64,000 nucleotides of DNA from Meghimatium bilineatum (taxonomy: Eukaryota > Mollusca > Gastropoda > Stylommatophora > Philomycidae). The stretch's first letter is position 1. Each line of letters opens with the position of its first letter. The notes below the pieces were generated by a model, which saw only the letters and a list, made by a program, of their open reading frames with translations, had not been told where the DNA came from and did no database searches. The stretch covers positions 9,212,696 to 9,276,695 of the forward strand of contig CM067312.1 in assembly GCA_034231615.1 (NCBI GenBank), given 5' to 3'. Both the position numbers and the translations under genes were made by a program. Shown one piece after another: positions 1 through 10,396 of this stretch.

Positions 1-411
1 AATATATTTCAGGTTTGGTCGTTGATTTTTGGCCTCCTGTCATGTAATGTTAATGGTTGCTTTATTAATATATATCAATATATCATTTTGTATGGTCAGG
101 TAAGATGGACAGAAGAACACAGAGCTTGAAAAATTAACATAAAATTTATCTTTAGGTTTCGACCTCGTATTTTGGGCTTTTGCCTGTTGTGTTAATATAC
201 TTCAATATATAATTTGTGTATGGTCAGGTCAACAAGCCAATAGAACTCGGCGGTTGGAAAAAATAATAATAATGAAATATATTTCAGGTTTGGTCGTTGA
301 TTTTTGGCCTCGTGTCATGTAATGTTAATGGAGGCTTTATTAATATGCATCAATATATTATCTTGTATGATTAGGTAAGCTGGTCAGAAGAACACAGAGA
401 TTGAAAAAATG
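1..411. repeat. Three degenerate ~137-bp direct repeats
   Basis: The first and third units are close copies (about 1-134 and 275-411), both opening with AATATATTTCAGGTTTGGTC and ending in AACACAGAGMTTGAAAAA. The middle unit is much more diverged. Each unit contains a GGTCAGGTMA-like stretch resembling a splice donor, but no coding frame is supported. The function is unknown. Confidence 0.6.
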
Positions 412-452
412 TATCCTGTTTTCTATATCATGTTTTATTGTTTCTATTACAG

Positions 453-800
453 ACCCGCTCAGCTCGCTCAGTCCTTGAAGGGGTGTGGTTGTCCCTGTTC
501 GCTGATAGGACACGACACTGTCGTGGTTGCCGGGAAGAGCAACCAAATCAATTGGCCCACTCATGTTTAATGTCAGCTGAGGATGCTATAGACCACCAGC
601 TTGGGTCGGTTCTCGACACGGACGTGTCCCAGGCGGACTTAATAACGCTGATACAGCCTGCTATACGGCGCTATTTCCATGAGCGCGTGCGGCGCCGAAC
701 TGCCTGGCACACAGAGTGGTTGGCGACCCGTGAAGAACATTATTTGTGTTGTGTTGTGGAGGTGTGTCAATCACCGGTACACCCAAATTTTTTAGATTAA
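453..800 (+). CDS. Candidate 3'-terminal exon of an unidentified protein
   Basis: The open frame has no convincing ATG start. It begins right after a pyrimidine-rich tract and a consensus acceptor (TTTCTATTACAG, AG at 451-452), is clearly more GC-rich than its surroundings, and stops at TAA 798-800, eight bases before AATAAA. This is the layout of a terminal exon of about 115 codons. The residues include CRGCREEQPNQLAHSC, which could be a C-x2-C-x9-H-x-C zinc ligand set, then an acidic/hydrophobic middle part and an Arg-rich segment (FHERVRRRTAWH). I do not recognise the family. A donor-like AG|GTAAGC at 374/375 would give a 78-nt intron, but the upstream frame holds a stop, so the preceding exon is not identified. 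It could be a captured or transposon-borne exon rather than a host gene. Confidence 0.4.
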   Translation, partial: TRSARSVLEGVWLSLFADRTRHCRGCREEQPNQLAHSCLMSAEDAIDHQLGSVLDTDVSQADLITLIQPAIRRYFHERVRRRTAWHTEWLATREEHYLCCVVEVCQSPVHPNFLD

Positions 801-807
801 TGAATTA

Positions 808-813
808 AATAAA
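808..813 (+). promoter_or_regulatory. Polyadenylation signal AATAAA
   Basis: A canonical hexamer lies eight bases downstream of the stop codon of the 453-800 frame, followed by a T-rich stretch. It supports a 3' end here if the exon is real. Confidence 0.35.
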
Positions 814-1085
814 TATGCTTTTTATTATCTTCGCTGTAATTATAGTTTGTCTCTATGTTGTACTAAATGTTGTGTTAGGGTCAGTTAACGTGTGTTAGTT
901 GGGTTTATTAACATAACACTTATTGATTATATAAGATATGCATTAATATGACAATATTAGTATATTCCCTTATTTTCACCAGTTGCCCCTTACCTGATTC
1001 GGATGCTGTCACACCACGACAACCAACCGCGTTTTCTTTTTTTAGTATGTAATATTTTGTCTCTTTTTCACAGACCCGAATGTTT

Positions 1086-3369
1086 TATGTTGTTAGTAAT
1101 AAGAACCCCAGGTCAGACCTTCCTTACTAATAGGACAAAAGCTAATACAACCCATGAAATTATGAAATGTATACAACCGCCTGGGGGTATTTCGGTACCC
1201 TAGAGAGGTATCACACAACCTGGCTATGTTTCTACTTATGTATATAACGCGCATGTGTCAACATCAAGCTGCAAGTACAAAGGGTGTATAAGTTATCAAC
1301 ACCCACAAACAAGCTTCAATCAGCCCACACGGAACACAACTGGCGTGCTATGACTATTTACTAGACAAAAATTCTCTCAAATTGCTACATATGGAAATAT
1401 AAAATGTAAAAAGGAGTTACAGCAACGGTATACAAAGGGGACAGCAAAACCTTAAGCCACTAACCCCGCTATGCATTATAGCACTTTTACAATTATCACC
1501 ATCCAAAACCATCAATATGTTGTTAGTAATAAGAAGCCCGGGTCAGACCTTCCTTACTAATAGGACAAAAGCTAATACAACCCATGAAATTATGAAATGT
1601 ATAAACCACTTGGAGGTATTTCGGTACCCTAGTGAGGTATCACACAGCCTGGCTATGTTTCTACTTATGTATATAACGCTCATGTGTCAACATCAAGCTA
1701 CAAGTACAAAGGTTGTATAAGTTATCAACACCCACAAACAAGCTTCAATACCAATAAATGTTAAATTTACACAAATAAAACTTCTCAAATGTACTATGTT
1801 GTTAGTGAGAAAGGGTTGCTACATATTGAAATATAAAATGTAAAAAGGAGTTACAACAACGGTATACAAAGGGGACAGCAAAACCTTAAGCCACTAACCC
1901 CGCTATGCATTATAGCACTTTTACAATTATCACCGTCCAAAACCATCAATATGTTGTTAGTAATAAGAAGCCCGGGTCAGACCTTCCTTACTAATAGGAC
2001 AAAAGCTAATACAACCCATGAAATTATGAAATGTATAAACCACTTGGAGGTATTTCGGTACCCTAGTGAGGTATCACACAGCCTGGCTATGTTTCTACTT
2101 ATGTATATAACGCTCATGTGTCAACATCAAGCTACAAGTACAAAGGTTGTATACGTTATCAACACCCACAAACAAGCTTCAATACCAATAAATGTTAAAT
2201 TTACACAAATAAAACTTCTCAAATGTACTATGTTGTTAGTGAGAAAGGGTTGCTACATATTGAAATATAAAATGTAAAAAGGAGTTACAACAACGGTATA
2301 CAAAGGGGACAGCAAAACCTTAAGCCACTAACCCCGCTATGCATTATAGCACTTTTACAATTATCACCGTCCAAAACCATCAATATGTTGTTAGTAATAA
2401 GAAGCCCGGGTCAGACCTTCCTTACTAATAGGACAAAAGCTAATACAACCCATGAAATTATGAAATGTATAAACCACCTGGAGGTATTTCGGTACCCTAG
2501 TGAGGTATCACACAGCCTGGCTATGTTTCTACTTATGTATATAACGCTCATGTGTCAACATCAAGCTACAAGTACAAAGGTTGTATAAGTTATCAACACC
2601 CACAAACAAGCTTCAATACCAATAAATGTTAAATTTACACAAATAAAACTTCTCAAATGTACTATGTTGTTAGTGAGAAAGGGTTGCTACATATTGAAAT
2701 ATAAAATGTAAAAAGGAGTTACAACAACGGTATACAAAGGGGACAGCAAAACCTTAAGCCACTAACCCCGCTATGCATTATAGCACTTTTACAATTATCA
2801 CCGGCCAAAACCATCAATATGTTGTTAGTAATAAGAAGCCCGGGTCAGACCTTCCTTACTAATAGGACAAAAGCTAATACAACCCATGAAATTATGAAAT
2901 GTATAAACCACCTGGAGGTATTTCGGTACCCTAGTGAGGTATCACACAGCCTGGCTATGTTTCTACTTATGTATATAACGCTCATGTGTCAACATCAAGC
3001 TACAAGTACAAAGGTTGTATAAGTTATCAACACCCACAAACAAGCTTCAATACCAATAAATGTTAAATTTACACAAATAAAACTTCTCAAATGTACTATG
3101 TTGTTAGTGAGAAAGGGTTGCTACATATTGAAATATAAAATGTAAAAAGGAGTTACAACAACGGTATACAAAGGGGACAGCAAAACCTTAAGCCACTAAC
3201 CCCGCTATGCATTATAGCACTTTTACAATTATCACCGTCCAAAACCATCAATATGTTGTTAGTAATAAGAAGCCCGGGTCAGACCTTCCTTACTAATAGG
3301 ACAAAAGCTAATACAACCGATGAAATTATGAAATGTATAAACCACCTGGAGGTATTTCGGTACCCTAGA
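1086..3369. repeat. 434-bp tandem satellite, about 5.3 copies
   Basis: Five full units and a 118-bp partial sixth begin near 1086, 1516, 1950, 2384, 2818 and 3252. Units two to five are almost identical. The first is clearly diverged and has a replaced internal segment near 1320-1400. Each unit also contains an internal second ATGTTGTTAGT. The short frame that repeats every 434 bp is a by-product: it stays small and no flanking gene continues it. A splice-acceptor-like tract (TCTCTTTTTCACAG, ending near 1073) precedes the array. Confidence 0.9.
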
Positions 3370-3405
3370 AAAGTACTGAAATATGGGTTTGTATGGTATC
3401 TAATT

Positions 3406-3684
3406 GTATGTGTCATTTTCGTTATCTTGGATTAGCAGTCTAAAGGTGACTCACAGGTTACAAATTTCACTGATATTGACCTTGATGTATCACCTTGCCC
3501 CTAAAAACAACGGAAAAGTGTGGAAAAGTTTCATAATTAGAATGGTGAGGTCGACACAAGGTCAGCTGTTGTATGTGTCATTTTCGTTATCTTGGGTTAT
3601 CAGGCTAAAGGTGAATCACAGGCTACAAATTTCACTGATATTGACCTTGATGTATCACCTTGCACCTAAAAACAACGGAAAAGT
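3406..3684. repeat. Two ~114-bp direct copies spaced 165 bp
   Basis: Copies at 3406-3519 and 3571-3684 share GTATGTGTCATTTTCGTTAT and the following block with few mismatches. The 51-bp spacer differs. They lie between the 434-bp satellite and the long hairpin. Confidence 0.75.
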
Positions 3685-3707
3685 TTCAGTGGAAAACCTT
3701 ATGCCTA

Positions 3708-3953
3708 GATGTTCAAGATGATACGTAGACGCCTCAATACGCCTCAATTACGCCTCCCAAGATGGCGGCCGACGCCTCACAACGCCGCCAAGATGGCGGT
3801 CGACGCCTCACAACGCCTCAAGTAACACTTGAGGCGTTGGGAGGCGTCGGCCGCCATCTTGGATGCGTACTTGAGGCGTTGTGAGGCGTCGGCCGCCATC
3901 TTGGGAGGCGTAATTGAGGCGTATTGAGGCGTCTACGTATCATCTTGAACATC
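3708..3953. repeat. 246-bp near-perfect hairpin (foldback) element
   Basis: The outer arms 3708-3786 and 3875-3953 are perfect reverse complements over 79 bp. Inside them, 3788-3823 and 3827-3862 pair over 36 bp with two mismatches around a 3-nt loop (AAC). An asymmetric bulge of about 12 nt on the right side separates the two stems. The arms are built from ACGCCTCA-type modules and four copies of CCAAGATGGCGGC (3757-3769, 3788-3800 and complements at 3849-3862 and 3891-3904). That motif matches the known YY1-type AAGATGGCGGC site. No clear target duplication is visible. The CpG content is far above the surroundings. Confidence 0.92.
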
Positions 3954-4126
3954 ATATACTACTCACGTGTATAAATTATTGGAAAACATACCTACAGTTC
4001 TGGCCACGCTTTGGTAACCTCATACCATCTAGTAATTAAGGTCATGTTTGCGTTCCTGGCCATTATTTATTTTAAATAACACGACAAGCACAATGTAAAC
4101 TTAATTATCGGCTTTCGAACCACAAG

Positions 4127-4287
4127 CTTTCCGAAGACGGATGTGTTTGACCATTGGCGCAAATAATACGACAACACAACGCATTTCCATTATTTAGACT
4201 ACATTCAACTGGAAATCTTGTAGGACCATTGTCCTATTACAAGAGAAATCCAGCGGGAGTTTGAGAATGAACGCTGAAAAAGAAGAA
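4127..4287 (+). mobile_element. NA-2 short retroposon with 10-bp TSD
   Basis: The element opens with CTTTCCGAAGACGGATGTG, contains the hairpin-forming GTAGGACCATTGTCCTATTAC and ends with GAACGCTGAAAAAGAAGAAG. It is flanked by perfect duplications GAACCACAAG at 4117-4126 and 4288-4297. The duplication and the (GAA)n-type tail indicate target-primed insertion by a LINE. It has no coding capacity. Confidence 0.85.
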
Positions 4288-4297
4288 GAACCACAAG

Positions 4298-4830
4298 TAT
4301 GCTCGGCAGAATTGTATGTATGAGGCACCCACTAACCTCTCTGCAACTGAGCGAGTTATTTGGAAAATGAATGTCAGAACGTATTTAAAACCATGCAGAA
4401 AATGATAGCTCATCGATCTGTTATTGGTGACTAGAAGATGACATTTCATGTACCAGGATGTTATGATAAAACGCACCATCATTTCAATCATACAAATGTC
4501 ACAACACAGCTGTTCACTTAACATCTCCCCGCCCGAAACAGCCCACAAGGTTCAGAGACTCGAATCTTTCACCTGAAACAAGGATAAAGATCTCCACACT
4601 TCTTCGATTATGTCATTGCCGTGAATGCGTAATTTTGCTAGTCTGACGAATTCCTTAAGAACTTAATACCCTCGTTTAACTCACGCGTCGTTATGAAGAT
4701 CTGAGATTCCCCAAATGACACTTTCTTAGACATTCTTTACAATTCGAGATTTCGTTCTCACTGGGGCAAAAACGGCCAATGCAACAAATTAGCTAAAGCC
4801 ACATCGACTTGAAACAAGATAGTAGAAACA
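4298..4830. other. Unannotated, no feature recognised
   Basis: The stretch is mixed AT-rich sequence with no convincing coding frame, inverted repeat or tandem repeat on either strand. Confidence 0.5.
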
Positions 4831-5431
4831 AATGAACCACAGTAGATAGATTTACTAGAAGTATATGAACCAAAGTAGATATATTTACTAGAAGTATATG
4901 AACCAAAGTAGATATATTTACTAGAAGTATATGAACCAAAGTAGATATATTTACTAGAAGTATATGAACCACAGTAGATAGATTTACTAGAAGTATATGA
5001 ACCACAGTAGATAGATTTAGTAGAAGTATATGAACCAAAGTAGATATATTTACTAGAAGTATATGAACCAAAGTAGATATATTTACTAGAAGTATATGAA
5101 CCAAAGTAGATATATTTACTAGAAGTATATGAACCACAGTAGATAGATTTAGTAGAAGTATATGAACCAAAGTATATATATTTACTAGAAGTATATGAAC
5201 CACAGTAGATAGATTTAGTAGAAGTATATGAACCAAAGTAGATATATTTACTAGAAGTATATGAACCAAAGTAGATATATTTACTAGAAGTATATGAACC
5301 AAAGTAGACAGATTTACTAGAAGTATATGAACCAAAGTAGACAGATTTACTAGAAGTATATGAACCAAAGTAGACAGATTTACTAGAAGTATATGAACCA
5401 AAGTAGACAGATTTACTAGAAGTATATTAAC
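4831..5431. repeat. 33-bp minisatellite, about 18 copies
   Basis: The unit contains TTTACTAGAAGTATATGAAC, with variant sites (AGATATAT, AGATAGAT, AGACAGAT) that define sub-blocks. The period is a multiple of three, so the minus strand stays open for about 200 codons of an 11-residue repeat. I treat that frame as an artefact. Confidence 0.92.
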
Positions 5432-5462
5432 CTTAAGTGTCTTCTGTTTTTATTTATCATTA

Positions 5463-5720
5463 TTAAGTACCGTCTCCGCAACGAAGGTTGGCTGCAACGG
5501 ACGTCCAACATCTTCTGTCTCTTGCCTTGTTGTTGCACTCTGCCAGACTGTAACATGTCATTCTCGTGATGCTTCTCTCCCAGATGTATCTCTGCTCACC
5601 AGTTGCCCGCCTCCTCTCGACTTTGCCCACAAGTAAGGTCTTCAACAAAGTGTCATGTCTTTTAACATGTTCAAAATACTTTATTTGTTTCATCTTTATT
5701 TCTTTGAATATTCTCTTTTC
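5463..5720 (-). mobile_element. LINE-C 3'-terminal coding fragment
   Basis: The minus strand encodes YFEHVKRHDTLLKTLL, GKVERRRATGEQR and SVAANLRCGDGT. This is the C-terminal tail found after the RT domain in RTE-like non-LTR retrotransposons (basic G-K-x-E-x-R-R-x-R-G block, then a short terminal motif). Related pieces lie at 14630-14712, 17617-17790 and 37070-37275. Only the last ~75 codons remain; there is no RT core and the fragment is non-functional. Confidence 0.65.
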
Positions 5721-5870
5721 ATACGAAATGTTGTTAGAACCTCTTTATTCGTTTTCTTCTCTCCCCACGGAATTCTCTCTATTCTTTTCTCAATTTTCAT
5801 TATCTGTTATTTATTCTGATTCTTCTTGTTTATACTCCACCCTCCCCCCACCCACTACAATAATTGCTTA

Positions 5871-6692
5871 ATCTTGTATTGTTTGTCGACCTATCTTTCT
5901 TATCCTGATGATCAACTCAGTTAAGAAGTCTGGTGTTTTTCCACAAGCAAGCCAAACATGCACAAGTAATGCAAACCATGTGGGCGGCAGTCTCTGGACA
6001 GTAATCTCAGGAGAAGACAAACTGGCAAACATATCTGACAGTTTCGCCCTCACACCAACATGGCGTCATTGTCCGCAGTTGCGCGTGGTTTCTCAGTCAC
6101 GTGACAGGATGTCTAACGCGGAATCTTGTCCACCAATGAGACAGAGGATATAAAGTTTGCACACGCGCTATGCTTGACGTATATTTGTCCGTAGCTTAGA
6201 ACCGCCTTTTTATATTAAAACATTAAGTCCAGGGGGGACAGTCGTGAAATAAAGCTCACATATGCTAACATCTTTAAGTTCTTTAGTGGTTTCCATTCAC
6301 AAAACACTGCTCGACTGAGACATCTCCAAATTAACAATTCTTGAGTTGGTGAAACAATTCTAACTCACATCATCAATTTGAACACGAAAGATAACCTACG
6401 CTGTTCATATACAAAACTAGAGTCTTTAAATCTTACCTCACACTAAAGTACAAACACGGAAAAACAGATCAGTCAAAAGAAGAAATTAAAATAAATAACT
6501 CACGGTACACTTCGATAAGAAGCAACATCAGTGACCAGTCCATCGTGTCAAGTCCATCCAGTGCTCTGCTGGACCACAGATCAAAGACAAGAAAGAACTT
6601 GAAAGACAAAGATAGAAACATTTAGGAAAAAGCTGGTAAGTCTTCATGTTATCAAGTACTATTATCTAGCCACCATTTGTCATTAACTAGAT
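5871..6692. other. No gene recognised; holds a promoter-like cluster
   Basis: Apart from the cluster at 6098-6154 and an AATAAA-like site near 6248, I see no coding or repeat structure. The 6000-6180 part is richer in CpG than its neighbours. Confidence 0.4.
6098..6154 (+). promoter_or_regulatory. Possible core promoter: E-box, CCAAT, TATA
   Basis: CACGTG (6098-6103), CCAAT (6133-6137) and TATAAA (6149-6154) occur in order within a locally CpG-richer stretch. The CCAAT-to-TATA spacing is shorter than usual and no open reading frame starts downstream, so this may be chance or the promoter of a vanished element. Confidence 0.2.
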
Positions 6693-7331
6693 CAGTGGTT
6701 CTGACATTTTTTTTTATCAGTGGCCCCACTTTCGAGACACATTTTACTCTGTTGCTCTTGGGACTAAGAAATTGAAATAAAAATTTCTCAACATTATTTA
6801 TGTTTTTAAATAATGTAGTTTATGAAATATCATACAAAAATAATGTAGTTTTTAAATATCATACAAAAATAATGTAAATTTTAAATATCATACAAAAATA
6901 ATGTAGTTTTTAAATATCATACAAAAATAATGTAGTTTTTAAATATCATACAAAAATAATGTAGTTTTTAAATATCATACAAAAGTAATGTAGTTTATGA
7001 AATATCATACAAAAATAATGTAGTTTATGAAATATCATACAAAAATAATGTAGTTTATCAAAATTTCATACATAAGTAATGTAGTTTTTAAATATCATAC
7101 ACAAGTAATGTAGTTTATGAAATATCATACACAAGTAATGTAGTTTATGAAATATACACAAATAATGTAGTTTTTAAATATCATACACAAAGCGACCTTT
7201 ATATTAACACCTAGACGCGCACGTGGTTCCTAATGTTTAATTTGTCTTGTATTCCGTCCCCCCCCCCTCTCTGCCTCAATAAAAACCATGTAGTACCAAG
7301 GAGACCATATGGATCATGGTGAGAAACACTG
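6693..7331. mobile_element. hAT-like MITE containing a 29-bp minisatellite
   Basis: The left end CAGTGGTTCT and right end AGAAACACTG are inverted copies with one mismatch. They match the CAGNGNTTCTCAA-type ends common to hAT superfamily MITEs. The interior (about 6815-7195) is a 29-bp minisatellite of about 13 units containing AATAATGTAGTTTTTAAATA. No coding region is present. I could not confirm an 8-bp duplication, so the boundaries are tentative. Confidence 0.5.
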
Positions 7332-7397
7332 AGCATTATATCACACTTATGAACATATATCTTTGAATTCTCATATACAAGATCATACTCACCATAT

Positions 7398-7502
7398 GTA
7401 AATGTTACTGCCTTCTCTCCATATATATATATATATGTGTGTATATGTCAATGTTACGGCCTGCTGTTCATATATATATATATATATATACAATGTGTGT
7501 GT
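7398..7502. repeat. Duplicated short unit ending in (TA)n
   Basis: Two tandem units begin AATGTTACTGCC / AATGTTACGGCC and each runs into an (AT)n tract. A similar phrase ends the repeats at 11237-11457 and 35797-36019. Confidence 0.6.
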
Positions 7503-7659
7503 ATAAATAAAGCAACAATACCCGAAAACAACATGAGCGACAACAGAAAAATGGCACACCACCAATCAAATATAAATAAATGAATGATCTGTATTACGAC
7601 CAAATGGTTTTAAGGATACCAAACTGCAATATATAGCGGTTTTCTAAGTCGTGCCTCGT

Positions 7660-7990
7660 TCTATACTCTAATGTGCAAGATCTTATTGCGGTGACATGAA
7701 TGCTACGGGTTTAACGATCATCAGCATAGCGACATTGAAATTTGTAGAAATTGAAATGTATAGCGACAGGAACATGTGACATGGTTTATGGCACGGAGAT
7801 GTTGGCAGAAACAGACATTTAGTCTTTTGCCAATTTCACCTAAATATTTCATGTTACAGCGTTTACAAATAATAACGTAAATAATGTTACGGAACTCGTG
7901 ACAGTAACCCCAGGAAGTTGCACGGAACGGATCTGCACTACATGTCAGACGCCTAATGATTTTGGCTGTTTCTACGATGTCTTGTATTTA
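7660..7990 (-). mobile_element. Penelope-like element, GIY-YIG endonuclease fragment
   Basis: Reading the minus strand from 7983, 87 codons stay open and include NIIYVIICKRCNMKYLGEIG followed by KRLNVCFCQHLRAINH. This is the PLE-type GIY-YIG core: V/I-I-Y strand, C-x2-C, Y-x-G-E, and the helix that normally carries R-x-x-x-H. The Arg positions of that helix read Cys here, consistent with CpG decay of CGT codons, so the nuclease would be inactive. The frame ends at TGA near 7721, and weaker C-terminal similarity follows in other frames. No RT lies upstream, so this is a fragment. The equivalent segment occurs in the PLE at 15 kb. Confidence 0.7.
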
Positions 7991-8745
7991 CTTGAAAAAA
8001 AGATCTTAAGGTTGAAACTGTCTCGTATACTGTTATATGTATTTTCCATACCCATACCCTATAGACATATAGTCTTTGCGGTCATTGTAAAACTGACAGA
8101 TCTAATTGTTGACGTAACTTAATATGATCCCCATATCTCAATGTTCCCTTCCACTTGCATGTCGTTTCTTCATTCCCCGACGGTCATCTTTCACCCGCTA
8201 GTAATGACTTCAATAAGAACTTATATATTGTTTATGTAACCACAATATTAGATTTGGTTTTTCCCCCACTAGTACGTTTTTCCTTATTACACATTTTTCT
8301 AGTTTCTCTTTATTTATTCCTCTTACTATGATACCAATTCTCACTGTCAACAACCCAAGAAAGTGAATATTTCTATCTATAGTCATTTCCACTTGTGCGA
8401 TTAAGCGTCGTAAAGGATGGGAGGGGGAGGCGTTGGGGGGGGGGGGTGTCTTTGGCCATTTGGATCCATTGGCCATGGTCAGCTACTTTGATTGTATTTA
8501 TCAATCTAATTCTAAGTCTTCTTCGTAACTCGATTTTTTGTTATATTCGCAAAAGGCTGTTTTCGCTGGTTACATTATCACGAGGTGCCTCGTTTTCGCA
8601 AGAGTCTTTGTCAATGTCCATGTTTGACATTGGTAGCACAGAAAAGAAAAATTGGTGTTATATCTTATTTAGGATGTAGCCATCAACTAAATAATTGTTT
8701 AGCTGTAGTAATTTTTTTAGGCAATATAAATACGTTTAGTAGTTT
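7991..8745. other. No feature recognised
   Basis: Mixed sequence with a (G)n run near 8436-8447. Open frames here are short, overlap each other on both strands, and show no recognisable domain. Confidence 0.4.
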
Positions 8746-8761
8746 TATATTGCTTTCTGGA

Positions 8762-8904
8762 TGTGTCAGGACATTGGCGCAAATAAAACGACGACACAAC
8801 GCATTTCCATTTTCTGGACTACATCTTGCTGGAAATCTAGTAGGACCATTGTCCAGCTATATGAGAGATCTAGTGCGAGTTTGAGAATTAACGCTGAAGA
8901 AGAC
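8762..8904 (+). mobile_element. NA-2 short retroposon with 16-bp TSD
   Basis: The element runs from TGTGTCAGGACATTGGCGC to AACGCTGAAGAAGAC, with the AGGACCATTGTCC hairpin inside. Perfect duplications TATATTGCTTTCTGGA flank it at 8746-8761 and 8905-8920. This is the clearest target-site duplication for the family. Confidence 0.9.
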
Positions 8905-9025
8905 TATATTGCTTTCTGGACGGTCCAGATGAACAATTTCTCCTGGTTGGATTCTAACATGGTAGTGTGGCCGTCACAGTGAGCTCTGTACCACCATAGC
9001 CACATAACTGGTAGCAAATATTGTT

Positions 9026-9306
9026 TTCTTCTTCTTCTGCGTTCGTTCTCAAACTCCTGCAGTTAAGCAGGATGTAGTCCTGAGAACGGAATGAGTTGTG
9101 TCATGGTTTACAACATTGCTGCGATATCTGCGCCTTTTGGCCTGACACATCCGACTTCAGTATGGCTTTGGGTCACTTACCCTATATGGGAAGGGACAGC
9201 CAACTCCATGCCATAATTTCCTTATTCGCCTTTTACGACATGCATGGAAGGTAAACAGTGTTGCTATTCTTTGCTCCCCTTTTGGGCCCCGGCAACACAC
9301 GGTCAT
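9026..9306 (-). mobile_element. NA-1 retroposon with 12-bp TSD
   Basis: On the minus strand the element starts with a GTGTGTTGCCGGGGCCC head, passes GTCGGATGTGTCAGGCC, and ends GTTTGAGAACGAACGCAGAA plus (GAA)n. The flanks GCAAATATTGTT (9014-9025) and GCAAATACTGTT (9307-9318) are a duplication with one mismatch. It is non-coding. No RNA polymerase III A or B box is evident. Confidence 0.85.
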
Positions 9307-9498
9307 GCAAATACTGTTATCAATTGTTATTTTGTAGAAATGCTTATTGAATGTTTGTGTACTGGCGATATCTGGTGATAGCATTGGATATCTGATATCT
9401 TGTCTTGATCTCTCTATCGAGTTTGTCATCAGCGGTAAAGACGCTTCCTCAATATGTGAAACCTGCTTTAGCTGTCAACCGTTGACAGATATATTTAA

Positions 9499-9741
9499 CT
9501 TCTTCTTCTTCTTTCATTCCTCTTTTACCCTTTACGGGTGTCGAGGGAGATACAATGTTCTTGTTCTCGCTTTTCTGGCAGCTTCAGATAATGTTATATG
9601 ATGTTCGTGTAATGTCTCTTTGATGTTGTCGATCCAGCGTGCTCTAGGTCTACCCTTGTCTCTTCTTTCTGCTTCTCCTCTCTTCGTATATGCTTTATAC
9701 ACTAATGAATCAGACGACATTCTTTCCAGATGACCAACCAT
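9499..9741 (-). mobile_element. LINE-B 3' end, truncated
   Basis: The minus strand encodes MVGHLERMSSDSLVYKAY, KGRPRARWIDNIKETL and RTRTLYLPRHP, then a short 3' UTR and an (AGA)n tail (9499-9513). A longer copy is at 37335-37720. The segment corresponds to the tail following the RT domain; nothing upstream of the GHL motif remains. Confidence 0.7.
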
Positions 9742-9849
9742 TTAACGTACGTGGCGTTTTCTGCTTAACATCGTAGTCTCTGTTTTAGAGGTTGAGTGTA
9801 CCACAGTCGTCTAAATTATTGTTTATTGTCCAAGTCTCAGAGAGTCATA

Positions 9850-10115
9850 TATTATAACACATTCCTTCTTATAGTCCATTCCGTGTTGATTATCATGCCC
9901 TTCCACAGACTTCTGTTTCGTGTGCTGTCAGTCATTTCCGATACCGATGTTCTCCCATGCCACAATGCTAAGTTGTCAAGCATCTTTTTTCCTGCTCTTT
10001 CCAGACCACTCCTGCTCTTTAACTTGCTTGTCGTCACGATATGTAACATCTTTCCTCTTCTCGTGATGTGTCTAAAAATGTGGAATGTGTCTTTCTGGTG
10101 CGCGTGAGCAGCTCT
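9850..10115 (-). mobile_element. LINE-D C-terminal coding fragment, degraded
   Basis: The minus strand reads HIVTTSKLKSRSG, KKMLDNLALWH and SLWKGMII. It aligns by eye with the better copy at 33250-33682 (NIVTTGKIEG, EKLLDGLKAWH, MWRDMIAYARRHG). Only the tail after the RT remains. Confidence 0.5.
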
Positions 10116-10272
10116 CTTTTTGAATTAACTTCTTTCAAGAAATTTCCATTAGGCTTCTTATCTGTTCAAGTATGTCTTTTGCTGTGAAACCACGTCTCTG
10201 CTGCCTGTATTTAGTTTTTCACTACTCTGCTGGCATAATATAACAAAGAAACTGCTAATACTGCATTTTTCC

Positions 10273-10396
10273 AGTAAGATAGTTTGTGAGTGGATTGTGT
10301 GATAGCTTGTGAGTGCATTGTGTGACAGTTTGTGAGTGGATTGTGCGACAGTTTGCGAGTAGATTGTGTGATAGTTTGTGAGTGCATCGTGTGATA
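10273..10396. repeat. 24-bp minisatellite, five units
   Basis: The unit is TTTGTGAGTGSATTGTGTGA plus a short variable end. The last unit merges into GTGTGATAAAGG, the 3' end of the adjacent tRNA-derived SINE, which suggests the array grew from that end. Confidence 0.8.

Noticed and set aside
4793..5401. Minus-strand 200-codon frame of an 11-residue repeat
   Set aside because: It lies entirely inside a 33-bp minisatellite whose period is a multiple of three. There is no exon or promoter evidence.
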